32,260 nucleotides of DNA, from NCBI GenBank assembly GCA_024649995.1, contig JANKMX010000012.1, positions 3,076-35,335 on the forward strand. Direction: 5' to 3'. The notes beneath the pieces are model-generated. The model had not been told where the DNA came from and did no database searches. It worked only from the letters and a program-made list of their open reading frames with translations. Positions 24,121-31,842 of the stretch are shown piece after piece. The stretch's first letter is position 1. Every line of letters starts with the position of its first letter. The stretch comes from Gudongella sp. Its GTDB lineage: Bacteria; Bacillota; Clostridia; Tissierellales; Tissierellaceae. The position numbers were made by a program, and so were the translations under genes.

Positions 24121-24690
24121 TTGAAGGATATATTGATAAATTATATGAAGCGATTCACAGAAATTCCCGATTCGGAATTGACAAGCATTGCTGAGGATGT
24201 TGACTTGCAATCATTCAAAAAAGGAACCATTCTTCTGCATCAGGGAGACATCCCTGAAAAGTGTTACTTTGTCCTCAAGGGCTGCATACGCCAGTACTCA
24301 GTTGATGAAGAGGGCAGGGAAAACACATTCAACTTCTATACAGAGGAACAGTTCATAGCAATATTCAACCATCACTCGGAGGACAAGACCTCGAGATGCT
24401 CCTTAGGCTGTCTTGAAGACTGTGTGCTGGTGGTTGGGGAACTGTCACCTGATCAGGGTGCTTACGATGCAAATCCTGCAATGGAAGCCATGATCAGAAA
24501 GATGATTGAAGCCAATGTTGGTGAAGTCAATGACAGTTTTGCGAAGTTTGTTGCCTCAAAGCCTGAGGACAGGTTCAAGGCATTGCTTCAGGATAGGCCT
24601 GATTTGATAGATAGGGTTCCTCAGCATCAATTGGCCAGCTACCTGGGTATAACACCTGAGTCCCTTAGCAGGATAAAGAAAAGGTTCTAG
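24121..24690 (+). CDS. Crp/Fnr-family transcriptional regulator
   Basis: 189 residues. Cyclic-nucleotide-binding-type effector domain about 15-120 (FKKGTILLHQGDIPEKCYFVLKGCIRQYSVDEEGRENTFNFY), a long dimer helix (about 120-150), and a short C-terminal winged HTH ending QHQLASYLGITPESLSRIKKRF. It lacks the N-terminal cysteine set of oxygen-sensing Fnr, so the effector is unknown. Start chosen at the TTG (24121) with GAGGTGA five bases upstream; a GTG at 24112 overlaps that site. It is convergent with the DUF4386 gene and the two stop codons share the palindrome CTAG. Crp/Fnr genes of this short type often sit beside DUF4386 genes, and a matching palindrome lies in the DUF4386 promoter, so that gene is the likely target. 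Confidence 0.88.
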   Translation: MKDILINYMKRFTEIPDSELTSIAEDVDLQSFKKGTILLHQGDIPEKCYFVLKGCIRQYSVDEEGRENTFNFYTEEQFIAIFNHHSEDKTSRCSLGCLEDCVLVVGELSPDQGAYDANPAMEAMIRKMIEANVGEVNDSFAKFVASKPEDRFKALLQDRPDLIDRVPQHQLASYLGITPESLSRIKKRF

Positions 24691-25406
24691 GAAGCAAGAG
24701 GCTGAGAATTTATATTAGTGAATTTCCTGCCTTTTAGCAACAGCCAGATTCCAAAACCAATTTCGCCTACAAACATTGGGACGCTCAGTACTATTTCAAG
24801 CATGCTTTTAATGCTATCAAGTTCTGGAAAGAATCCATTCATAAGGTGAACCAAAGAATAACTTATTCCTGCAGCCATAAGCAGATAGCTGAAAAGTCTT
24901 GGTATATGAGTTGTCCTAAGACCAACAATCCCCACCAGCAAGAGGTGTACACCAAATATGATCAGGCCAAAGGACCAGGTTGCTTCAAAGCTTGCTATTG
25001 AAGACATGATCTGCGAAGCTGACTGAGGTGATACTCTGCTGTTTGCCATTAAACTTGCAGTGATTAGGTTCGATACTGCCAGTGCAAGTACTCCCGTATA
25101 TATGAGTCTGGCAAGTCCTGCGATTTTGGCTAGTTTCCTATGAGTGGGCTTAAGGAAAGTATATAGAGCCCAGGATACCAGAAGATCTGTAATGATTATG
25201 ACTACCCATCCCAATATCTCGAGATTGAACAAGAGGCTGGACCCTCTGATGTTCTCTATTGTCATTATTGGACTTGACTCGACTATTAGTGATGAATGGA
25301 CATACCCATATGAGAAAAATGCGGCTAGTGTCATAACAAGTAATGAAATACCTGCAACCATAGCTGCTGATTTTTGATTGTTTATTGATTTGAAAAATTT
25401 TACCAT
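24687..25406 (-). CDS. DUF4386 family membrane protein
   Basis: 239 residues with about six membrane helices. It starts KSAAMVAGISLLVMTLAAFFSYGYVHSSLI and continues with FNLEILGWVVIIITDLLVSWALYTFLKPTHRKLAKIAGLARLIYTG, the characteristic DUF4386 core; later FGLIIFGVHLLLVGIVGLRT and PRLFSYLLMAAGISYSLVH follow the family order. No catalytic motif is known. AAAGGAGG precedes the ATG. Expression is probably controlled by the convergent Crp/Fnr regulator through the palindrome at 25459-25478. Function unknown. Confidence 0.85.
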   Translation of the reverse strand: MVKFFKSINNQKSAAMVAGISLLVMTLAAFFSYGYVHSSLIVESSPIMTIENIRGSSLLFNLEILGWVVIIITDLLVSWALYTFLKPTHRKLAKIAGLARLIYTGVLALAVSNLITASLMANSRVSPQSASQIMSSIASFEATWSFGLIIFGVHLLLVGIVGLRTTHIPRLFSYLLMAAGISYSLVHLMNGFFPELDSIKSMLEIVLSVPMFVGEIGFGIWLLLKGRKFTNINSQPLAS

Positions 25407-25433
25407 AGTGAAACCTCCTTTGTGTTTGAGAAT

Positions 25434-25478
25434 AGAATATCACCCATCAAATGAAGTTTCATTGACTTAAGTCAATGA
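25434..25478 (-). promoter_or_regulatory. probable Crp/Fnr-controlled promoter with perfect 20-bp palindrome
   Basis: TCATTGACTTAAGTCAATGA (25459-25478) is its own reverse complement. Its core TTGAC-N4-GTCAA (25462-25475) has the exact geometry of an Fnr-type site (TTGAT-N4-ATCAA). On the minus strand the hexamer TATTCT (25439-25434) places +1 near 25427 and the palindrome centre at -41.5, the class-II activator position; no good -35 is present. The site also lies about 28 bp before the divergent DUF4256 start. Confidence 0.6.
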
Positions 25479-25505
25479 TTTGTATTTTTTTGAAAAGAGG
25501 TAATT

Positions 25506-26072
25506 ATGATGAATAAGAAAAAGACTCTATCAGCTGAACTACAAAAAGATTTGATTGAGAAACTCAATATGAGGTTTGAGGACAATATGGTTAGGCACAA
25601 AGGTCTTAAATGGTCTGACATTGAACCAAGACTTAAGGAGCTACCTGAAAAGCTATGGACCCTTTATGAAATGGAGAGTACAGGCGGTGAACCTGATATA
25701 GTAGGATATGATGAAAAGGAAGATAAGTATATTTTCTTTGATTGTGCTACGGAAAGTCCCAAAGGCAGAAGAAGCCTGTGCTATGACAAGGAAGCTCTGG
25801 AATCAAGGAAGAAGAACAAACCAGAGGATAGTGCCCTTGATATGGCAGAGCGGATGGGGATTGAACTGCTAACAGAGAAACAGTATAGAGAATTGCAGGA
25901 GCTGGGAGATTTCGACACAAGGACATCAAGCTGGGTAAAGACCCCTGACAGGATAAGAAAGCTTGGAGGTGCACTCTACTGTGACCGTAGATACGATACG
26001 GTATTTGTCTATCACAATGGAGCGGAGTCATACTATGCATCGAGAGGCTTTAGGGGTTGTCTAAGGGTATAG
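25506..26072 (+). CDS. DUF4256 family protein
   Basis: 188 residues. The family signature is visible through most of the length: ELQKDLIEKLNMRFEDNMVRHKGLKW, LWTLYEMESTGGEPDIVGYD, YIFFDCATESPKGRRSLCYDKEAL, MAERMGIELLTEKQYRELQELGDFDTRTSSWVKTP, and the ending SYYASRGFRGCLRV. DUF4256 proteins are soluble, widespread in Firmicutes and other bacteria, and without known function; the compact, charged sequence with several conserved Cys/Asp/Glu residues could be enzymatic. Ribosome binding site AAGAGG lies about five bases before the first of two tandem ATGs. It is divergent from DUF4386 over the palindrome, so the Crp/Fnr-type regulator may affect it too. Confidence 0.85.
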   Translation: MMNKKKTLSAELQKDLIEKLNMRFEDNMVRHKGLKWSDIEPRLKELPEKLWTLYEMESTGGEPDIVGYDEKEDKYIFFDCATESPKGRRSLCYDKEALESRKKNKPEDSALDMAERMGIELLTEKQYRELQELGDFDTRTSSWVKTPDRIRKLGGALYCDRRYDTVFVYHNGAESYYASRGFRGCLRV

Positions 26073-26117
26073 CGTACATGTTAAATCCATGTATTCAATG
26101 AGTGGAGGGTGAAAACA

Positions 26118-26570
26118 ATGAGAGAGGAACTAATAGCCCCCTGTGGGATGAATTGCGGCTTATGCATTTCATATCAGTTCAGGGAGAATGATCTCAACAG
26201 GAAGGGATTTCATAGGACCTACTGTCCAGGCTGCATACCAAGGGGCAAAAACTGCACCTATATGAAAAGTAGCTGTAGGAAGGTAGGTGAAGGCAGGGTC
26301 CGATTCTGTTTTGAATGTGAGGATTTTCCCTGCAAGCGATTGAAGGCACTGGATAAGCGCTACTGTACCAAGTATCATATGAGTATGATTGATAATCTGG
26401 GATTCATTAAGGAGAATGGAATGGCAAGCTTCCTGAAAAAGGAAGAGAGCAAGTGGACGTGTCCCAAATGCGGGGGCACAATCTGCTGTCACAATGGTCT
26501 ATGTTTGCAATGTAATATTGATACCTTGATCAAGAATAGGAAATACCGATGGAATGAGGAGACAAAATGA
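26118..26570 (+). CDS. DUF3795 family cysteine-rich protein
   Basis: 150 residues. The N-terminus LIAPCGMNCGLCISY is the DUF3795 hallmark. A run of Cys pairs follows (CPGCIPRGKNC, CRKVGEGRVRFCFECEDFPCKRL), then WTCPKCGGTICCHNGLCLQCN at the C-terminus, giving at least two likely zinc or metal sites. Function is unknown; this form has the extra C-terminal zinc ribbon. The ATG at 26118 follows TGGAGGGTGA by about five bases; a GTG at 26109 overlaps that site. The stop overlaps the next gene as ATGA, so the two are translationally coupled. Confidence 0.8.
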   Translation: MREELIAPCGMNCGLCISYQFRENDLNRKGFHRTYCPGCIPRGKNCTYMKSSCRKVGEGRVRFCFECEDFPCKRLKALDKRYCTKYHMSMIDNLGFIKENGMASFLKKEESKWTCPKCGGTICCHNGLCLQCNIDTLIKNRKYRWNEETK

Positions 26571-26932
26571 ATAAAGGATCAGAAAAACCACAAAACATTG
26601 ATGAGTATATAGCTCAGTTTCCTGAGGATGTACAGGAAATTCTAACGAAGGTAAGAAAGGTGGTTAGGGAAGCGGCACCAGATGCCATAGAGAAGATAAG
26701 CTATCAGATGCCTACCTTCTATCTCAATGGCAACCTGGTTCATTTTGCGGCATTCAAGAACCATATTGGCTTCTACCCGACACCCAGTGGGATTTTAACA
26801 TTTGATGATGAGCTGGCTCTATACAAAAGAGCCAAGGGCTCCGTCCGGTTTCCATTGGATAAGCCAATTCCATATGACCTTATTGAGAAGATTGTACGAT
26901 TTCGGGTAAAGGAAAATATGAAGGAACTGTAA
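26567..26932 (+). CDS. DUF1801 / YdhG-like (iron-chaperone-fold) protein
   Basis: 121 residues. The sequence IDEYIAQFPEDVQEILTKVRKVVREAAPDAIEKISYQMPTFYLNGNLVHFAAFKNHIGFYPTPSGI is the classic YdhG/DUF1801 core, followed by YKRAKGSVRFPLDKPIPYDLIEKIVRFR. The fold resembles frataxin-like iron chaperones (Fra/YdhG), but many members have no tested role. Coupled to the DUF3795 gene by an ATGA overlap, which suggests a shared process, perhaps metal-related given the Cys-rich partner (inference). A terminator follows. Confidence 0.85.
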   Translation: MNKGSEKPQNIDEYIAQFPEDVQEILTKVRKVVREAAPDAIEKISYQMPTFYLNGNLVHFAAFKNHIGFYPTPSGILTFDDELALYKRAKGSVRFPLDKPIPYDLIEKIVRFRVKENMKEL

Positions 26933-26990
26933 CAATGATAGAATTTCTACTTTGGGAGAAAATTATCTAAGATAAAAATAGTTATATATC

Positions 26991-27026
26991 TTAAACGCCA
27001 GCTTAATAGCAGGCGTTTAATTTTTT
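26991..27026 (+). terminator. intrinsic terminator after the DUF3795-DUF1801 pair
   Basis: TTAAACGCC (26991-26999) / GGCGTTTAA (27012-27020) with inner AGC/GC pairing, then TTTTTT (27021-27026). The T-run overlaps the -35 hexamer of the following promoter. Confidence 0.88.
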
Positions 27027-27076
27027 GACATATGTTCCTGCATGTAGTACACTATATTCAAGTAGACTATATACAT
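27025..27076 (+). promoter_or_regulatory. promoter and candidate PadR operator
   Basis: TTGACA (27025-27030), 17-bp spacer, TACACT (27048-27053). A direct repeat GTACACTATAT (27047-27057) / GTAGACTATAT (27062-27072), 15 bp apart with one mismatch, covers the -10 and start site, and ATGTA (27042-27046) / TACAT (27072-27076) flank it, reminiscent of the ATGT/ACAT ends of PadR sites. Autorepression is likely. Confidence 0.6.
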
Positions 27077-27106
27077 GATGCACATAGATGTGATGGAGGT
27101 GATCTG

Positions 27107-27478
27107 GTGGTAAAAGATCAGGATTTATTCTGCAATGGCAAGAGTCACAAAATGGAAAGATTTCTAGAGGTATGCCTTCTTTTGCTTCTATACGATGAGT
27201 TGGGGTATGGCTATGGACTTATTGAGCAGCTGGAGGACTTTGGCTTCTCCCAGGAAGACCTCAACGTTAGCACCCTTTACAGGACATTGAGAAAAATGGA
27301 AAAGGAGAACCTGGTGTCATCCTTCTGGGAAGAGGGAGGACCGGGACCGAGAAGAAGAATATATGAAATAACGGATATAGGAAAAGAGAATTTGGATCAA
27401 TGGGTCAGGATACTTCAAATCAGAAAGGCCAGAATCGAAAAATTGATTAACAGATATAGTGTCAAGACTGGAGAATAG
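27107..27478 (+). CDS. PadR-family transcriptional regulator (PHB-responsive-repressor-like branch)
   Basis: 123 residues. The winged HTH KMERFLEVCLLLLLYDELGYGYGLIEQLEDFGF, then STLYRTLRKMEKENLVSSFWEEGGPGPRRRIYEIT and a C-terminal helix KENLDQWVRILQIRKARIEKLI, is a PadR fold of the branch often annotated as poly-beta-hydroxybutyrate-responsive repressor, though no PHB genes are present. The GTG at 27107 is chosen because GGAGGTGAT (27095-27103) is just upstream; the longer open frame to 27032 would begin before the promoter's start point. It lies 12 bp before the permease pair in one operon, so it probably represses its own operon. Confidence 0.85.
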   Translation: MVKDQDLFCNGKSHKMERFLEVCLLLLLYDELGYGYGLIEQLEDFGFSQEDLNVSTLYRTLRKMEKENLVSSFWEEGGPGPRRRIYEITDIGKENLDQWVRILQIRKARIEKLINRYSVKTGE

Positions 27479-27490
27479 GAAGGGGATTCT

Positions 27491-27970
27491 ATGGGAACCA
27501 TTATTATGATTTACGGACTGTTAGCAATTTTCCTGTTAATATCACTAATTAAAAGCAAGGAGAAGACAAAAAAAGCATTTAAGGTTGCGGGAAAGGGACT
27601 CCTTAAATCTGCCCCTAGTCTTTTGGCTGTTTTGGGAATAGTGGGACTGACCTTAGGGATACTGACACCGGAGACAATTTCTAATATGGTAGGTGCAGAA
27701 GCTGGATTTACCGCAACCATTATAGCAGCGGTACTGGGTGCAATTACACTGATACCCTCACTGGTGGCCTTTCCATTGGCGGGATCCCTGCTGCGTTCAG
27801 GTGCCACAGTAACAACAATTTCTGCCTTCATTACAACACTGGTTATGGTAGGAATTGTAACCGCTCCCATGGAGATAAAAACATTGGGTAAAAAATTCAC
27901 CCTTATGCGAAATGGGTTGGGATTTTTGTTTGCACTTTTAATTGCAGGAATTATGGGGATGATATTATGA
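27491..27970 (+). CDS. permease, first half (ArsP_1/DUF318-like)
   Basis: 159 residues with five predicted membrane helices. The segment GAITLIPSLVAFPLAGSLLRSGATVTTISAFITTL is the conserved permease motif of the DUF318/ArsP_1 family, which occurs twice in full-length members. Only one copy is present here; the second is in the next gene. The substrate of such permeases is seldom known (organoarsenicals for ArsP proper). AAGGGG precedes the ATG. It overlaps the next gene by ATGA, ensuring equal production of both halves. Confidence 0.8.
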   Translation: MGTIIMIYGLLAIFLLISLIKSKEKTKKAFKVAGKGLLKSAPSLLAVLGIVGLTLGILTPETISNMVGAEAGFTATIIAAVLGAITLIPSLVAFPLAGSLLRSGATVTTISAFITTLVMVGIVTAPMEIKTLGKKFTLMRNGLGFLFALLIAGIMGMIL

Positions 27971-28530
27971 TGGGAATAATTAAGAGATTTAAGATGCCAA
28001 TAATCATTGGACTAATATTTGCAGCACTGTATATCATTGAGCCCACTATGGCTGAAAAATCCACTGATGTGACAAGGAACTACTTTAAGGAGATGGCCTT
28101 GATAATGCCACCGGTGTTTCTGTTGATGGGGCTGATGGAAGTGTGGGTCCCAAAGGACCAGATACAGAATTGGCTAGGAAGTGATTCTGGGATTAGGGGG
28201 GGATTGATTTCCCTATTACTGGGAACATTGCCTACAGGACCTTTGTATGTTGCGTTTCCAATGACTGCAACATTGTTGAGAAAAGGAGCCAGCATAGGCA
28301 ATATGGTATTATTTCTGGGTTCCTGGGCAGCCCTAAAGATACCGCAGCTGATGGTGGAAATAAAATTTCTGGGGATTCCCTTCACGGGATTAAGATTTGT
28401 TCTTACTCTTACCGGATTGGTAATTATGGGATTTATTATGGATGCGTCACTTGGACGCTCTTCCGCGGAGGATTGGCTTCCGAAAGATAAGGATGAAGTG
28501 ATGAAAAAAGATAAAGCTGAATCACATTGA
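27967..28530 (+). CDS. permease, second half (ArsP_1/DUF318-like)
   Basis: 187 residues with about five membrane helices. LGTLPTGPLYVAFPMTATLLRKGASIGNMVLFLGSW matches the same motif as in the preceding gene (PSLVAFPLAGSLLRSGA), showing that the two are homologous halves. The loop VWVPKDQIQNWLGSDSGIRGG between helices is the usual permease loop. The C-terminus is a charged tail (KDKDEVMKKDKAES). Together with the upstream gene it should form a heterodimeric transporter under PadR control. Confidence 0.82.
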   Translation: MMGIIKRFKMPIIIGLIFAALYIIEPTMAEKSTDVTRNYFKEMALIMPPVFLLMGLMEVWVPKDQIQNWLGSDSGIRGGLISLLLGTLPTGPLYVAFPMTATLLRKGASIGNMVLFLGSWAALKIPQLMVEIKFLGIPFTGLRFVLTLTGLVIMGFIMDASLGRSSAEDWLPKDKDEVMKKDKAESH

Positions 28531-28964
28531 AAAAGAATGGTTAAGGCCTTTTCTAACTATGACAAGGTTTTTCATTATCAAAGGAGACATCTCTATTTAG
28601 TTTTATTAATACTGATTGTAAAAAGCACCAAGAAATTTACAGTCAGTACCTGTAGGCCAAATAATTATACATGGAGATAATTTGTTCTCCAGATAAGAAT
28701 TTCTTTATCGGTTGCCGACAGTCCAAAACCATTGAACAGAGGAAGGTTTGGCTACACTTAGTACCGGAAAAGAATTGTTAATATACTTCTCTGAGCATTG
28801 ACGACAATAAAAGAATGATTGATAGGTAAGCCATATTTTTGCAACAGCGTAAATTCATGTATTTATCAATATTCTAAACAAGATCATCTTAAGATTTTTA
28901 ACGTTTTTCACAAACTCAGTTTATCAGTCCAGCTTAAGCAACTGTCGATATTTTGCATGCAATT
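28531..28964. other. intergenic region before the OpuC operon
   Basis: I find no gene here. TGGAGA/TCTCCA (28672-28691) forms a small hairpin; CCTT/AAGG before GTTTTTC at about 28548-28578 is a weak candidate terminator for the permease operon. No c-di-AMP (ydaO-type) or other riboswitch consensus is visible. Confidence 0.35.
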
Positions 28965-28993
28965 TTGACAATAGGGCTAATAATTGATATAAT
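28965..28993 (+). promoter_or_regulatory. consensus sigma-A promoter of the OpuC operon
   Basis: TTGACA (28965-28970), 17-bp spacer, TATAAT (28988-28993): both hexamers perfect at optimal spacing. The start near 29000 gives a leader of about 93 nt. A promoter this strong is normally held in check, which makes the hairpin that follows notable. Confidence 0.85.
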
Positions 28994-29022
28994 ACATATG
29001 TTATAGGCTATGTTTTGTTATG

Positions 29023-29061
29023 GGCTGTATTTTGATTCTCTAGAGGAATCAAAATACAGCC
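29023..29061 (+). promoter_or_regulatory. perfect 16-bp hairpin in the OpuC leader
   Basis: Arms 29023-29038 and 29046-29061 (GGCTGTATTTTGATTC and its complement), loop TCTAGAG, followed by TACTTATTTTATT. It looks like a terminator/attenuator but lies between the promoter and the OpuCA start. The T-tract is interrupted, so termination may be partial; it could also be a repressor site or mRNA stabiliser. Confidence 0.65.
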
Positions 29062-29092
29062 TACTTATTTTATTGAAGAAGGAGGGCCAAAA

Positions 29093-30235
29093 TTGATAGA
29101 ACTTGTAAATATATCAAAATCATATGATGGTAAAATCAACGTGATAGAGAAACTAAATTTAAAAATCAACAAAGGAGAAATAGTTGTTTTGATTGGTGAA
29201 TCAGGATGTGGAAAGACTACAACCTTAAGAATGATTAACCGACTTAATGAGCCAACTGGTGGAACAATAATGATTGATGGACAGGATTACAAAAAAATGA
29301 GTAAGATAGAGCTAAGAAGACAGCTAGGCTATGTTATTCAGAAGGTTGGACTGATGCCGCATCTGACAGTAGGAAAGAATATTGAGATGATCCCTGAGCT
29401 CAAGGGATGGGATAAGGAAAAGAGAAAGGAAAGGGCGTACGAGCTTCTTACTACTGTTGACCTACCACCAGAGGACTACTACGATAGATACCCCCATGAA
29501 TTATCAGGGGGACAGCAGCAGCGTGTAGGAGTTGCTAGAGCCTTGGCTGTTAATCCTGATATTATACTTATGGATGAACCCTTCAGTGCATTGGATCCAG
29601 TTACAAGGGAGCAGCTGCAGAAAGAGCTTCTACGACTTCAGGATGAGCTTGGGAAGACAATCGTATTTGTCACTCATGACATGGACGAAGCACTAAAGAT
29701 TGGAGATAGGATTGCAGTAATGAAGGATGGAAAGATAATTCAGTATGATACGCCAGAAGAAATTCTGAAGAATCCAGCTGATGATTTCGTGGAGTACTTT
29801 GTGGGTAAGGATAGGCTTTGGAAGTCACCTGAGATGTTGCGAGCAAGTGATATCATGCACAAATCTCTAATTACGGTTGGTCAGAGGCGTACACCAGCTC
29901 AAGTTATTGAGGTTATGAAGGAGAAGGATCTTGAGACACTCTTCATTGTTGAAAAAGAAACCAGTAAGCCTCAGCCACCAATTGGCTATATCACAAGAGA
30001 AAGTCTAAGAGAACAGGGCTCCAATGAATCCAAGATGTCTGATATATGCAATAGAGAATTTGAAACCGTGCAGCATGATTCAAAAATGACGGATGTCTTA
30101 AAAATCATGGATAATAAACTCGTTCGATCCTTGCCTGTACTGGATGATAATGGGAACCTGATAGGTATGATTACAAGAGCCTCCATTTTGAATCTTATTA
30201 CAAAGGCTGTTGTCAATGAGGAAGAAAATCAATAG
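29093..30235 (+). CDS. opuCA: glycine betaine/carnitine/choline ABC transporter, ATPase with CBS domains (OpuCA-like)
   Basis: 380 residues. ATP-binding domain about 1-235: Walker A GESGCGKTT (35-43), signature LSGGQQQR (137-144), Walker B IILMDE (157-162) and H-loop VTHD. Residues about 250-375 are two CBS domains (ASDIMHKSLITVGQRRTPAQVIEVM and MTDVLKIMDNKLVRSLPVLDDNGNLIGMI), which in this family sense ionic strength or bind c-di-AMP. It energises uptake of compatible solutes under osmotic stress. TTG start six bases after GGAGGG (29081-29086). First gene of the operon; opuCB follows after 15 bp. Confidence 0.93.
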   Translation: MIELVNISKSYDGKINVIEKLNLKINKGEIVVLIGESGCGKTTTLRMINRLNEPTGGTIMIDGQDYKKMSKIELRRQLGYVIQKVGLMPHLTVGKNIEMIPELKGWDKEKRKERAYELLTTVDLPPEDYYDRYPHELSGGQQQRVGVARALAVNPDIILMDEPFSALDPVTREQLQKELLRLQDELGKTIVFVTHDMDEALKIGDRIAVMKDGKIIQYDTPEEILKNPADDFVEYFVGKDRLWKSPEMLRASDIMHKSLITVGQRRTPAQVIEVMKEKDLETLFIVEKETSKPQPPIGYITRESLREQGSNESKMSDICNREFETVQHDSKMTDVLKIMDNKLVRSLPVLDDNGNLIGMITRASILNLITKAVVNEEENQ

Positions 30236-30250
30236 AAGGGATTGATCTAG

Positions 30251-30913
30251 ATGAATGATATGAATTTTTTTCAATTTATGGCTTCAAGATCTGATGAGCT
30301 TATCAGATTAACTATACAACATATTCAGATTACTGGATTGGCAGTTTTATTGGCGGTAATGCTAGGTGTTCCCGTAGGGATTTTCATAAGCAAGAACAGA
30401 AGTCTCCGCTCGCCCATATTGGGTTTGGCAAATGTTTTTCAAACAATACCTTCATTGGCACTGTTTGGATTGATTATTCCCTTGCTGGGAACAGGATACG
30501 TACCCTCGGTTTTTGTGCTATTTCTGTATGCACTACTTCCCATAATAAAAAATACATTCATTGGAATTAATAGTGTTGAAGAATCCATAATTGATGCAGG
30601 ACGTGGAATGGGGATGACAACAAATCAGATACTGACAAAGGTTGAAATGCCATTGGCACTGCCTGTAATAATGGGTGGAATAAGGATTTCCACGGTAATC
30701 AATATTGGAACAGCTACAATAGCTGCTTTGATTGGAGCAGGAGGCCTTGGGGAAATGATTTTCAAGGGGATAAGCATGGCAAGTGATAACATGGTATTGG
30801 CAGGTGCAGTTCCAACAGCACTACTTGCCATATTCATGGACAAGGTATTGGGTATGGTTGAAACAAAGCTTACACCAATTGGAATTACAAGCCAAAAGGA
30901 CAAAGCTAACTAA
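30251..30913 (+). CDS. opuCB: compatible-solute ABC transporter permease (OpuCB-like)
   Basis: 220 residues, six predicted membrane helices. The helix-loop-helix that contacts the ATPase is DAGRGMGMTTNQILTKVEMPLALPVIMGGIR (EAA motif), and FQTIPSLALFGLIIPLLGTGYVPSVFVLFLYALLPIIKNT is typical of OpuCB/OpuBB. No second permease (OpuCD) follows before the terminator, so the transporter would use two copies of this subunit. AAGGG precedes the ATG by about ten bases. Confidence 0.9.
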   Translation: MNDMNFFQFMASRSDELIRLTIQHIQITGLAVLLAVMLGVPVGIFISKNRSLRSPILGLANVFQTIPSLALFGLIIPLLGTGYVPSVFVLFLYALLPIIKNTFIGINSVEESIIDAGRGMGMTTNQILTKVEMPLALPVIMGGIRISTVINIGTATIAALIGAGGLGEMIFKGISMASDNMVLAGAVPTALLAIFMDKVLGMVETKLTPIGITSQKDKAN

Positions 30914-30933
30914 AATAGGAGGAGATGTATATT

Positions 30934-31818
30934 ATGAGAAAATTAATAGCACTTGGATTGATTATGGTACTTGCTCTGGGAGCTCTCACAGGATGTGGGG
31001 GAAGTGAGAAAGTCATAAAAATTGGACACAAGAACTATACTGAACAGAGAATAGTAGGACAATTATTTTCAAAAATAATAGAGGCAAAAACAGATTACGA
31101 AACGGAAGTGACAGAGTTTGGATCAACCAGCATAGTATTTGGTGCCATACAGGAGGATGAGGTTGATGTTTATGGTGAATATACCGGAACAGCCTACACA
31201 GCTCTCCTTGGAGAATCTGAGCTGAATGATCCCCAAGAGGTGTATGATTATGTGAAAGCAAGCTTTGAGGAGGAATTGAACCTTTACTGGCTTGATGCTA
31301 TGGGCTTCAACAACACCTACACTTTTAGCGTAGTTCCTGAAGTTGCAGAGGAATACGGCCTGGAAACCATATCTGATTTGGTGGAGGTATCAGATGAGCT
31401 TGTTCTAGGAGCAGTCTATGAATTCATAGAACGTGAGGATGGATTACCAGGGGTGCAGGAATTCTATGGTGGATTCGAGTTCAAGGATGTAATAGGTTTG
31501 GATCCAGGTCTTAGATATAATGTAGTTGAAGAGAAAAAGGTAGACGTCATAGATGCTTTCAGTACAGATGGTAAAATACTTGTTTACGATCTGAAGGTGC
31601 TTGAGGACGACAAGCAATTCTTCCCACCTTACTATGCAGCACCTGTTGTAACAGAGGATATCTACAACAACTATCCTGATGTAGTTGAAGCTCTGAACCT
31701 TCTTGGTGGAGTTCTTACAGATGAAACAATGCAGGAGCTTAACTACAAGGTTGGGGAAGAGGGTATGGACCCTGAAGCAGTTGCGGAAGAATTCCTTACT
31801 GAAAATGGTATAATATAG
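30934..31818 (+). CDS. opuCC: compatible-solute-binding lipoprotein (OpuCC-like)
   Basis: 294 residues. Signal peptide with lipobox LGALTGC (Cys about 22) for diacylglyceryl attachment, so the protein is tethered outside the membrane. The OpuAC/ProX-type binding fold shows KIGHKNYTEQRIVGQL, GSTSIVFGAIQEDEVDVYGEYTGTAY, GLETISDLVEVSDELVLGAVYEF, DVIDAFSTDGKI and FFPPYYAAPVV, with Tyr residues suited to an aromatic cage for quaternary amines. ATG 30934 lies nine bases after GGAGGAG; an ATG at 30925 directly abuts that site. Last gene of the operon. Betaine, carnitine or choline specificity cannot be set by eye. Confidence 0.9.
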   Translation: MRKLIALGLIMVLALGALTGCGGSEKVIKIGHKNYTEQRIVGQLFSKIIEAKTDYETEVTEFGSTSIVFGAIQEDEVDVYGEYTGTAYTALLGESELNDPQEVYDYVKASFEEELNLYWLDAMGFNNTYTFSVVPEVAEEYGLETISDLVEVSDELVLGAVYEFIEREDGLPGVQEFYGGFEFKDVIGLDPGLRYNVVEEKKVDVIDAFSTDGKILVYDLKVLEDDKQFFPPYYAAPVVTEDIYNNYPDVVEALNLLGGVLTDETMQELNYKVGEEGMDPEAVAEEFLTENGII

Positions 31819-31842
31819 TTCGAAGTCTGAACGGGTTTTAGT

